Assembly: GCF_042650885.1 (NCBI RefSeq)
Contig: NZ_JBHSBU010000001.1
Coordinates: 1,550,001-1,614,000, forward strand
DNA: 64,000 nucleotides
Origin: Chitinimonas_A lacunae
Lineage (GTDB): Bacteria > Pseudomonadota > Gammaproteobacteria > Burkholderiales > Chitinimonadaceae
Direction of reading: 5' to 3'
Part shown: positions 44,951 to 51,993 of the stretch, in pieces
Layout of the letters: each line of letters opens with the position of its first letter
Position numbering within the stretch: the first letter of the stretch is position 1
Made by a program: the position numbers and the translations under genes
Notes under the pieces: generated by a model
Seen by the model: the letters and a program-made list of their open reading frames with translations, nothing else
Told to the model about the DNA's origin: nothing
The model's database searches: none

Positions 44951-45841
44951 CTATGCCTCCTCCAGCCAATCAATACCAGCGCGGCCATGCCAGTAGCCGT
45001 TACAGCGCGCGATGCCGGCCGGCGGTGCCACCGCTTCAGCGCTCAGCCCGCGCCGTAGCCGGTCAAGCGCGGCGATGGCCGCTTCGGTGCCGCTCGAGTG
45101 CGGGCTGACCCGCCAGACCGCCGCGCCCAGGGCGGCAAGCTCGCCCGCCTGGGCCAGCAGGTCGAGACATTGCCCCGATTGGGTCTGGATGCCATTGATC
45201 GCCAGGAAGTCGGCCGATTCACGGGTACGCAGATCCAGGCCGTCCGGGTAATCGATACAGCGGAAGCCGCACTCATCCTTGCGCAGATGGAAATGTCGGG
45301 CGGTAAAGCAGCGTGCCGAGAAAGCCAGCGGCATCCGGCCCCACACCATGACTTCGCATTGCAGGGCCGCAGGTTTTTCTGCCAGCAGCGTCTGGAGTCC
45401 TGGCCGGTCGAGCTCAAGCGGCGCCACGAAACGTTCGGCCCCCAGATCCGCCAGCCAGGACAAGGTCGCGCCGTGATAGGCATTGAGATGCGGCCCGGCC
45501 ACGAAGGTCTGGCCCGACAAGGCGCGGATCGCACCGATTTCGCCGACTTCGAGCGGAAAATCGGTCTGTGCCGCCAAGCGCTTGATCTGGCTGATTTCCG
45601 CCGCCGATTCGACCAGGGTCGGGGTCGACAGATAGACCTGTTTCCCCGCCGCTTTCAACTCGCTTGCCAGCGCCTGCCAGTCGGCCAGTCGCAACTCATG
45701 GCGGCGGCTACAGACGGTTTCGCCGAGATAGACGATATCGACCGGGCTGTCGGCGATCCGGGCATAGAAGTCGAAGGTGGTCTGGCGCGGCCAGTAGTAG
45801 AGCAGCGGACCGAGCGAGATCCGGCAATCGCTTATTTCCAT
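44951..45841 (-). CDS. ubiV: UbiV, U32-family iron-sulfur protein of anaerobic ubiquinone synthesis
   Basis: This 296-residue protein is half of the UbiU-UbiV complex that hydroxylates the ubiquinone ring without oxygen. The four cluster cysteines are C44 (GETVCSRRHEL), C177, C190 and C194 (RCFTARHFHLRKDECGFRC), the UbiV arrangement. It begins GPLLYYWPRQTTFDFYARIA, typical of the family. Its start overlaps the end of ubiU by ten bases, so the pair is translated together. Confidence 0.92.
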   Translation of the reverse strand: MEISDCRISLGPLLYYWPRQTTFDFYARIADSPVDIVYLGETVCSRRHELRLADWQALASELKAAGKQVYLSTPTLVESAAEISQIKRLAAQTDFPLEVGEIGAIRALSGQTFVAGPHLNAYHGATLSWLADLGAERFVAPLELDRPGLQTLLAEKPAALQCEVMVWGRMPLAFSARCFTARHFHLRKDECGFRCIDYPDGLDLRTRESADFLAINGIQTQSGQCLDLLAQAGELAALGAAVWRVSPHSSGTEAAIAALDRLRRGLSAEAVAPPAGIARCNGYWHGRAGIDWLEEA

Positions 45842-46848
45842 GGTCGGTCGAACGCTCCCTGGGTGGTTTGCGAGCCCTCAGCCTGGCGGGCCAGGCTGGC
45901 CTGCCAGTCGGGTCGCACGGCATAGCGGGCGGGGGCGGCATGGGCCGCGTCGAGGGCGGCGCGCAGGGTGCTCACCACCTGGGTCACATAGGCCGGACTG
46001 CGCTGACGGCCTTCGATCTTGATCGCCCGCACCCCCATCTCGGCCAGACGGGGTAACAGGCCGAGGGCGTTAAGACTGGTCGGCTCTTCCAGGGCATGGT
46101 CAAGCCGGCCTTCGACATCGAAGCGACCTTTGCACAGCGTCGGATAGGAAGCCGACTCGCCGGGGCCATAACGGTCGATCAGCAGTCCGTTGAGTCGGGC
46201 ATCGAGATGGCCGTCGCGTTCGCTCCAGCGCACGGCATGGGCGGGTGAACAGACGCCCCGGTTATTGGGGGAGTCGCCCGTGGCAAAACTCGACAGCAGG
46301 CAGCGGCCTTCGGCCATCACGCACAGGCTGCCAAAGCCGAACACTTCGATTTCCACGCTGGTCTGGCGGATCAGCCGCTCGATTTCCTGCAAGGTCAGCA
46401 CGCGCGGCAGCACCACGCGCCGGATGCCGAAACGCTCGCGCATCAGCTCGATGGCGTCGGCATGGGTGGCCGAGCCCTGCACCGACAGATGCAGCCGCAT
46501 ATCGGGGTAGCGATCGCGCGCATAGGCCAGCAGGCCCGGGTCGGCCAGAATGACGGCATCGGCACCCAGGCCATGGGCGGCATCGACGGCTGCGTGCCAT
46601 TCTTCGGCGCGGCCCGGTTGGGGAAAGGTATTGATGGCGAACAGGACTTTGCGTCCCATCTGGCGGGCCAGGGTGAGGCCGCGTCGCAGATCGTCGTTGC
46701 CAAAGTTGAGGCCCGCGAAATTGCGGGCATTGGTTGCATTGCGAAGACCGAGGTAAACCGCATCGGCCCCGGCTTTGAGCGCGGCCTGCAAGGCAGCGAA
46801 ACTGCCTGCCGGCGCGACCAGTTCCATAGGTTGGGCGGGAAGGTTCAT
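45832..46848 (-). CDS. ubiU: UbiU, U32-family iron-sulfur protein of anaerobic ubiquinone synthesis
   Basis: This 338-residue partner of UbiV starts MELVAPAGSFAALQAALKAGADAVYLGL-like, with the conserved ARNFAGLNF. The cluster cysteines are C176 and C183 (GSLCVMAEGRCLLSS), C200 (NNRGVCSPAHAVRW) and C239 (YPTLCKGRF). I count from the ATG at 46848, though a GTG 24 bases upstream is in frame and no strong ribosome binding site is visible. An Fnr-like box at 46884-46897 overlaps the end of the preceding gene and could give this gene its own promoter. Confidence 0.92.
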   Translation of the reverse strand: MNLPAQPMELVAPAGSFAALQAALKAGADAVYLGLRNATNARNFAGLNFGNDDLRRGLTLARQMGRKVLFAINTFPQPGRAEEWHAAVDAAHGLGADAVILADPGLLAYARDRYPDMRLHLSVQGSATHADAIELMRERFGIRRVVLPRVLTLQEIERLIRQTSVEIEVFGFGSLCVMAEGRCLLSSFATGDSPNNRGVCSPAHAVRWSERDGHLDARLNGLLIDRYGPGESASYPTLCKGRFDVEGRLDHALEEPTSLNALGLLPRLAEMGVRAIKIEGRQRSPAYVTQVVSTLRAALDAAHAAPARYAVRPDWQASLARQAEGSQTTQGAFDRPWK

Positions 46849-46883
46849 GGCGGCCAGTCTAGGCAGGAGCACAAGCGGTCGCC

Positions 46884-46897
46884 TTGTCGCAGATCAA
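46884..46897 (-). promoter_or_regulatory. Possible Fnr/Dnr-like box before ubiU
   Basis: On the minus strand it reads TTGATCTGCGACAA: the first half-site is perfect and the second has two mismatches. It lies 36-49 bases before ubiU and overlaps the upstream stop codon. Confidence 0.4.
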
Positions 46898-48183
46898 GCC
46901 TTAGGTGCGGAAGCCGCCACAGCCGGCGCCTGTTGCTGCAAGGCGCGGAAGCGGCCCAGCACGCTCAGCAGCATTCCCCCCAGCCAAGCTTGCGACAGCG
47001 CGAAAACCAGACCCGCTGCCAGTGCAAACGGTGCCGGCGCCAGCGGCAGCACAAGCAGCAGCAACCAGGACAGCAACACCAGTGCCGCCTGGGTCCGTTG
47101 CCAGACGGGCGAGAGCAGCGTTTGCATCGCCGGTACGCGGGTCCGGGCCGGCAGCCGTTTGCGCAGATGCAGCCAGACCAGAAACGGAATGATCTTCCCC
47201 AGCATCGCATTGACCGGCAGTACACCGCCGCCGACCAGGGTCAGCGTTCCCAGCCACCAGCCAAGCGGCCAGCCGGACGGCAACCAGGGGGCGGCAAACG
47301 CGAGCAAGGCGGCCAGAAACCACGAAGTCAGGCTGACCAGCCATAAAGGCCAGGCCGGATCATGACGGCGGCCGGCCCGCACCACAGCCAACAGACCCAG
47401 CGTCGCCAGCAGGGCCAGCAACAGGGCGCCTACGGTCTGCCATGGCAGCGCCAGCCCGAACAGCGCAGGCAGTCCCGCCAGCAAGGGCAGCCAGATCAGC
47501 CAGGGCAAGGCGCCATCGAGCCGGGTCGGCCAGCGGGGCGTCTGCCAGAACATCGGCAGCACCGTGGCGGCCACCCCACCCAGCAACACTGCCAGCCACC
47601 CACCCAGACCCCAGCCGACATGGAGGTCGAGCACCGTCCATAGCGGCAATTGCCACCAGCCGGCCAACATACCGGCCAACCCCGCCCCAAGAGCCAGGGT
47701 CAGCAACAAGGCCAGGGCGATATGGCGCAGTACCCGGGTGGTCAGATTCATCACGACGATGCGCTGTCCCACCACGCCCAGCAGCAGCGCCACCAGCCCC
47801 AGCGGCAACGCCCCCGCCAGTGCGGCCACGGCAAAACCACGCGGGTCGCCCCCGAGAAAGCCCCAGCCCAGGGCCGTGGCGCTGAGGGTGCAGAGCGGGG
47901 CAATCCACGGTGCTACCCAGCGCACCCATGGCACCGGCACACCGGCCAATACCGGGAAGAGCTGGAACAGGGCTCCCAGCATCACTGGCAATAACATGCC
48001 GACGGCCAGCAGATGGACCAGACAGAGGCTGATCGGCGCAAATCGCTCGGGCAGACCGGCCGTCGGCCCGAAAGCCAGCGTCAAGCCGGCGATCATCCCG
48101 AGCCATGGTGCCGGCAGCAGACAACCGAACACCACGCCGGGCTGCGGCGCCTTGTCGAAGTCGAGTGCCGGCGCGGCTGTCAT
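46894..48183 (-). CDS. Polytopic membrane protein of the ubi operon, family not recognised
   Basis: This 429-residue protein has about twelve transmembrane helices. Histidines fall in helix-like settings (LCLVHLLAVGMLLPVMLGA, VLDLHVGWGLGGWLAV, FLVWLHLRKRLPAR), as in heme-copper proteins and NnrS, and P-rich loops separate them. I do not see a clear NnrS signature, so I only call it NnrS-like in shape. It overlaps the hemerythrin gene by ATGA and precedes ubiU, so it likely works with di-iron or heme chemistry under low oxygen. Confidence 0.7.
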   Translation of the reverse strand: MTAAPALDFDKAPQPGVVFGCLLPAPWLGMIAGLTLAFGPTAGLPERFAPISLCLVHLLAVGMLLPVMLGALFQLFPVLAGVPVPWVRWVAPWIAPLCTLSATALGWGFLGGDPRGFAVAALAGALPLGLVALLLGVVGQRIVVMNLTTRVLRHIALALLLTLALGAGLAGMLAGWWQLPLWTVLDLHVGWGLGGWLAVLLGGVAATVLPMFWQTPRWPTRLDGALPWLIWLPLLAGLPALFGLALPWQTVGALLLALLATLGLLAVVRAGRRHDPAWPLWLVSLTSWFLAALLAFAAPWLPSGWPLGWWLGTLTLVGGGVLPVNAMLGKIIPFLVWLHLRKRLPARTRVPAMQTLLSPVWQRTQAALVLLSWLLLLVLPLAPAPFALAAGLVFALSQAWLGGMLLSVLGRFRALQQQAPAVAASAPKA

Positions 48184-48617
48184 GGCGACACCACCATATT
48201 ATCCTCCCCGACCACCCGCTCCAGATCGGCCACACGGAGCCGGCACATCGGGTAGAGGACGTTTTCTTCCTTGACGTTGTGCTGCTGGATCATCACCAGC
48301 AAGGTATCGACTTCCGACAGCAGCACCTGGGCATCATGCTCACGCAGCGGTTCGCGGCAGTTTTCCAGCAGCTCAAGAATGCAGGCATGCTCGTCGCGCA
48401 TCACCACCGTCGGACCAAACCGCATCCCGGTTGCCTGCTCGAAGGCGGGGAATAAGCGCGTTTCCTCGAGATTGAAATGCCCAGTCAACGAACGCTCGAA
48501 GGCGGCAAACCGGCGTTCCGCCTCCGCCCAGTCGCCGTCGCGCACTGCCGCTTCGACGGCGGCCAGCTCATCGTCGGCCTCATGGTGCTGATTCAACAGC
48601 AGGAAAATGGGGTCCAT
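48180..48617 (-). CDS. Hemerythrin-like protein heading the ubi operon
   Basis: This 145-residue protein has the hemerythrin fold with ligands in LLNQHHEADDEL, GHFNLEETRLFPAF, MRDEHACILELL and QHNVKEENVLYPMC. I take the ATG at 48617 with a GGAG site about nine bases upstream; an upstream in-frame ATG at 48653 would add 12 residues. It overlaps the membrane-protein gene. A likely role is oxygen or NO sensing, or iron-cluster protection, for the anaerobic ubiquinone enzymes. Confidence 0.85.
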   Translation of the reverse strand: MDPIFLLLNQHHEADDELAAVEAAVRDGDWAEAERRFAAFERSLTGHFNLEETRLFPAFEQATGMRFGPTVVMRDEHACILELLENCREPLREHDAQVLLSEVDTLLVMIQQHNVKEENVLYPMCRLRVADLERVVGEDNMVVSP

Positions 48618-48679
48618 GGCGCTTTGCTCCAAGGCAATGACAAGAGTGGTCATCGTATGCCCTGCCTGGTTGCCCGGCC

Positions 48680-48693
48680 TTGATCGCAGGCAA
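48680..48693 (-). promoter_or_regulatory. Fnr/Dnr-type box before the hemerythrin-ubi operon
   Basis: On the minus strand it reads TTGCCTGCGATCAA: the second half-site is perfect and the first has two mismatches. It lies 63-76 bases before the start at 48617. Confidence 0.5.
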
Positions 48694-48785
48694 TTCCATG
48701 GGGAGTGGATCGGTGAAGCGCTTGATGGCGGTCAAGGGATCGGGATAGAGGGGTAAGGTGGGGCTGGGATAGCGGACGCAGGAGT

Positions 48786-48852
48786 ATTAGAAAGTAATCT
48801 GCAAAATACTTGCAAGCAGTTACCTTATTAATAAAGAGAAATAAATAATATC
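48786..48852 (+). repeat. AT-island repeat copy with both arms
   Basis: The core GCAAAATACTTGCAAG starts at 48801, and TTAATAAAGAGAAATAAATAA follows. A purine-rich arm lies before it (48725-48785) and a pyrimidine-rich arm after it (48853-48915). It fills the gap 48654-48979 between the divergent ubi and convergent feo ends. Confidence 0.6.
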
Positions 48853-48979
48853 TAACTCCACCACTCGATTGCCGCCTCCACTTTGCCTACGGACACCGCT
48901 TCAACTATCCGCTTCTGCGCAAAAGCACGATCCGGGTGTCCAGACGGCCCATCCCCGGATCGTCGGAAACGGCACGGCA

Positions 48980-49243
48980 TCAGGCCAGTTTTGTCGATGC
49001 CTTCTCATCCGCCTGCCATTCGATCCACTGCTCGCCCTCGCATCCGCTTGAACCGGCACAGCCGCCGCACGATCTGGCGCAGCTGGGCAAGCGCCGTTCG
49101 ACCAGCACCACCCGGCCTTTGCGCAGCCAGGGTTGCAGCCGCTCCAGCAGCGCTTCCTCGCTCAAGCCGCTCTGCCTGCTCAACTGCCGCAACGGCAAAG
49201 CACCTGTCTCGATCAATCGTTTTCTCAGATCGGCCAGCAGCAT
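48980..49243 (-). CDS. feoC: FeoC-like iron-transport regulator
   Basis: This 87-residue protein has an N-terminal winged helix (LADLRKRLIETGALPLRQLS, GLSEEALLERLQPWLRKGRV) and a cysteine cluster SCARSCGGCAGSSGCE, which fits the FeoC iron-sulfur loop. It would influence FeoB stability or activity. It starts five bases after the feoB stop. I use the ATG at 49243 because the fold begins there. Confidence 0.85.
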   Translation of the reverse strand: MLLADLRKRLIETGALPLRQLSRQSGLSEEALLERLQPWLRKGRVVLVERRLPSCARSCGGCAGSSGCEGEQWIEWQADEKASTKLA

Positions 49244-49248
49244 CGTTT

Positions 49249-51459
49249 CTATCCTCTCAGCAGCACCAATCGACGCGATGGCAGCAACAGCCCCACTCCA
49301 CTGAGCGCCAGCAAGGCGACCACGGCGGGCAGGATCGGCACTTGTCCGGCCGCGACGACCCGATATAGCCAGGCGACGCCATAAGCAAGCGTCAGCGTCC
49401 AGCCGGCGGAGAACAGCATCCAGCGGGTGCCGACTTCGGCTTTGAGTGCAGAGAGCGCGGCGACGCACGGGGTATAGAGCAAGACGAACAGCAGATAGGC
49501 GAAGGCCGTACCGGCGTCGCCGAAACGTGCCAGCAGCTCGCGGTTGGCGGGGTCGGCAGCCGGACGCTGGGCAGCCTCGGCCTGGAGTTGGTCTAGCCCT
49601 AGCGGGTCGGTCAGTGAAGCCGCCAGGCCACCGAGCTTTTCAGGGAGGGTGTCCAGCGCAGCCGAGACTTGGGCGCCGATCGTCTCCGGCCCCGCGGCTT
49701 GCTCGGCCCCGCCGCCAAGTCGGCCATAGGTCGCGAGCAGCGTGCCGGCCACCGCTTCCTTGGCGAGGACGCCAGTCAGCAAGCCCACTGTGGCCGGCCA
49801 GTTGTCGGAGCGGATACCCAGTGGTGCCAAGGCTGGCGTGACGGAACGGGCAGCGGCGGCCAACAGGGAGTCGTCCGGCGCCTCGGGGCGCAGTTGCAGC
49901 TCGGTGTCGATCGATGCCAGCAGATTGACCACCAGCACCATCGGTACGATCAGCTTGCCGGCGCCGAAGACGAAACCGGCCAGCCGATTGAGCACATGAC
50001 GTGTCACATTGCGCAGATCAGGCGCATGCCAGCTTGGCAATTCCAGCAGTTCGCCGCTTTGATCGCCGCGCAGCCAGGCATGGCGCAGCAACAGGCCGGT
50101 AGCAAAGGCCACGGCAAGCCCGATCAGATAGAGACTCAACACCACCAGTCCACCCTGAGTGGGGAAGAACACGGCAGCGAACAATACATAGACCGGTAGT
50201 CGGGCGCCGCAGGAGACAAAGGGAATCATCATCGAGGCCAATACCCGGCTGGTGCGGCCTTCAAGAGTGCGGGTAGCCAGAATCGCTGGGACATTGCAGC
50301 CAAAACCGACCATCAACGGTACAAACGCCCGGCCAGGCAGACCCAGCGAGCGCATCAAGCGGTCAACCACGAAAGCGGCGCGGGCCAGATAACCGCAGTC
50401 TTCCAGCAACCCGAGCGCCAGATAGAGGCAGCCCAGCGTAGGAATAAAGCTGGCCACGGTCCGGATGCCTTCGCCCAGGCCATTGGACAGCAACACCACC
50501 GCCCAGGCCGGCGCCTGGACCGCTTCGAGCAACTGGCGGCTTCCGGTCACGAACAGTGCACCTGCCAGGCCGTCGAACGCCTCGACAAAGGCACCGCCCA
50601 CGTTGACCGACCAGCCAAAGGTCGCGTACATCACCAACAGGAAGATCGGCAGGCCCCATATCCGGCTCAGTGCCCAGCGGTCCCAGTGCTGGTGCACGCT
50701 GGCGTCTCCGCACCGCAGCACTGCCAGCTCGCACAATTCGGCGATCCGGGTGTAGCGGGCGTCGGCAACCGCAATATCGGCCTCGTCGCCATAGATCGCT
50801 TCCAACTGCCTGCATTGTTCGGCCACCTGCATGATCGCCGTGGCGGGCGCCTCCAGACTGCCTTCGAGCGCACACAGGGCATCGAAGCGCCCGAGGCCGG
50901 CGCTGCCGAGCACGGAAAGCGCCGTCTCGACCGGATCGGCATAACGCTGCGGCACCGGTGAGGCGGGCCACGGACGGGCCAGCAATTCGTACACCCCTTC
51001 CAGCCCCTGTTCCCGATTCGCCACCACTTCGACCACCGGCACGCCCAGCGCTGCCGACAAGGCCGCAGCGGAAATCTCCCGGCCGGCATCCTTGGCCAGA
51101 TCGCTCATACCAAGCAGCACCACCAGCGGCAGCCCCAGTTCAATCAATTGCAGAGTCAGATAAAGCTGGCGTTCGAGCTGACGTGCGTCGAGCAGATTCA
51201 GCACCAGATCGGGCGGCGTGTCGCGCAGATAGCGCCGGACGACCGCTTCATCCTCGCCGCCGCCTTCGCACAGGCTGTAGAGGCCGGGCAGATCATCGAG
51301 CAGATGGCCAACCGTGCCGACCCGCACCGTACCGGTCTTGCGCTCGACCGTGACGCCCGGCCAGTTGCCGACGCTCTGTCGGCTGCCGGTCAGGCGGTTG
51401 AACAGACTGGTCTTGCCGCAGTTGGGATTGCCAACCAGGGCGATCCGGCTTGGCTTCAT
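49249..51459 (-). CDS. feoB: Ferrous iron transporter FeoB
   Basis: This 736-residue protein imports Fe2+ across the inner membrane. The N-terminal G domain has G1 GNPNCGKTSLFN, G2-like GNWPGVTVE and G3 DLPG. The expected G4 motif N-x-x-D reads LLGMSDLAK here, with glycine in place of asparagine. The membrane part has two Gate regions (PTLGCLYLALGLLEDCGYLAR, VGFGCNVPAILATRTLE) and ends with further helices. It overlaps feoA by ATGA. Fur-type and Fnr-type boxes precede the operon. Confidence 0.93.
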   Translation of the reverse strand: MKPSRIALVGNPNCGKTSLFNRLTGSRQSVGNWPGVTVERKTGTVRVGTVGHLLDDLPGLYSLCEGGGEDEAVVRRYLRDTPPDLVLNLLDARQLERQLYLTLQLIELGLPLVVLLGMSDLAKDAGREISAAALSAALGVPVVEVVANREQGLEGVYELLARPWPASPVPQRYADPVETALSVLGSAGLGRFDALCALEGSLEAPATAIMQVAEQCRQLEAIYGDEADIAVADARYTRIAELCELAVLRCGDASVHQHWDRWALSRIWGLPIFLLVMYATFGWSVNVGGAFVEAFDGLAGALFVTGSRQLLEAVQAPAWAVVLLSNGLGEGIRTVASFIPTLGCLYLALGLLEDCGYLARAAFVVDRLMRSLGLPGRAFVPLMVGFGCNVPAILATRTLEGRTSRVLASMMIPFVSCGARLPVYVLFAAVFFPTQGGLVVLSLYLIGLAVAFATGLLLRHAWLRGDQSGELLELPSWHAPDLRNVTRHVLNRLAGFVFGAGKLIVPMVLVVNLLASIDTELQLRPEAPDDSLLAAAARSVTPALAPLGIRSDNWPATVGLLTGVLAKEAVAGTLLATYGRLGGGAEQAAGPETIGAQVSAALDTLPEKLGGLAASLTDPLGLDQLQAEAAQRPAADPANRELLARFGDAGTAFAYLLFVLLYTPCVAALSALKAEVGTRWMLFSAGWTLTLAYGVAWLYRVVAAGQVPILPAVVALLALSGVGLLLPSRRLVLLRG

Positions 51460-51701
51460 TGCGCTTCCGCCATCCGATGAATTGCCAGAGCCGCCGCCTC
51501 ATGCCGACACAACGCCAGACTGGTCTGGCGCACCCGCACTTCGATCGGGTCACCCAGCGGTGCGCGTGACTTCACTTCGATCACGGTTCCGGGCAGCAAG
51601 CCCAGCGCCAGCAAACGCCGGCGCAGCGGCGAAGCGCCAATGCGAAAAGCTACAACCTGCCCGATTTCACCGGGCTGCAAGTGACTTAATAGGGTATCCA
51701 T
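51456..51701 (-). CDS. feoA: FeoA SH3-like protein
   Basis: This 81-residue cytoplasmic protein has the FeoA SH3-like fold: LQPGEIGQVVAFRIGASPLRRRL, then LGLLPGTVIEVKSRAPLGDP and EVRVRQTSLALCRHEAAAL. It is thought to bind FeoB and affect its GTPase or assembly. It is first in the operon, with overlapping Fur-type and nearby Fnr-type sites upstream. Confidence 0.9.
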   Translation of the reverse strand: MDTLLSHLQPGEIGQVVAFRIGASPLRRRLLALGLLPGTVIEVKSRAPLGDPIEVRVRQTSLALCRHEAAALAIHRMAEAQ

Positions 51702-51716
51702 CTATCCCGCCTTTCT

Positions 51717-51735
51717 GTTAATGAGAACCATACTC
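51717..51735 (-). promoter_or_regulatory. Fur box before feoA
   Basis: GTTAATGAGAACCATACTC matches 14 of 19 positions of the classical Fur box. It lies 16-34 bases before feoA, where it would block the promoter when iron is plentiful. Confidence 0.6.
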
Positions 51736-51754
51736 AACAACAGGGAAAGGTGGA

Positions 51755-51768
51755 TTGACCGGGGTCAA
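51755..51768 (-). promoter_or_regulatory. Fnr/Dnr-type box before feoABC
   Basis: TTGACCGGGGTCAA is a perfect palindrome with one mismatch per half to TTGAT-N4-ATCAA. It lies 54-67 bases before feoA, a normal activator distance. Confidence 0.6.
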
Positions 51769-51993
51769 GTAGATGGGAAATCTGTGCAATCAGGCAGGCA
51801 GACTTCCTCTCAGGCGCTCCCTTCTTCTTCCCTCGCCAAACGGAAAAAAACCAACTGTGATAGGGACTTTCTCGCCTTGCGTTTTGTTAGCCACCGTGAT
51901 GCAATTGGCATTTTTGTACAACATAACAACAATGGCTGTACATAAGAAAACTCGAATGTTTTCGGATCACGCATCGGATATTGAGGTGAAGCA

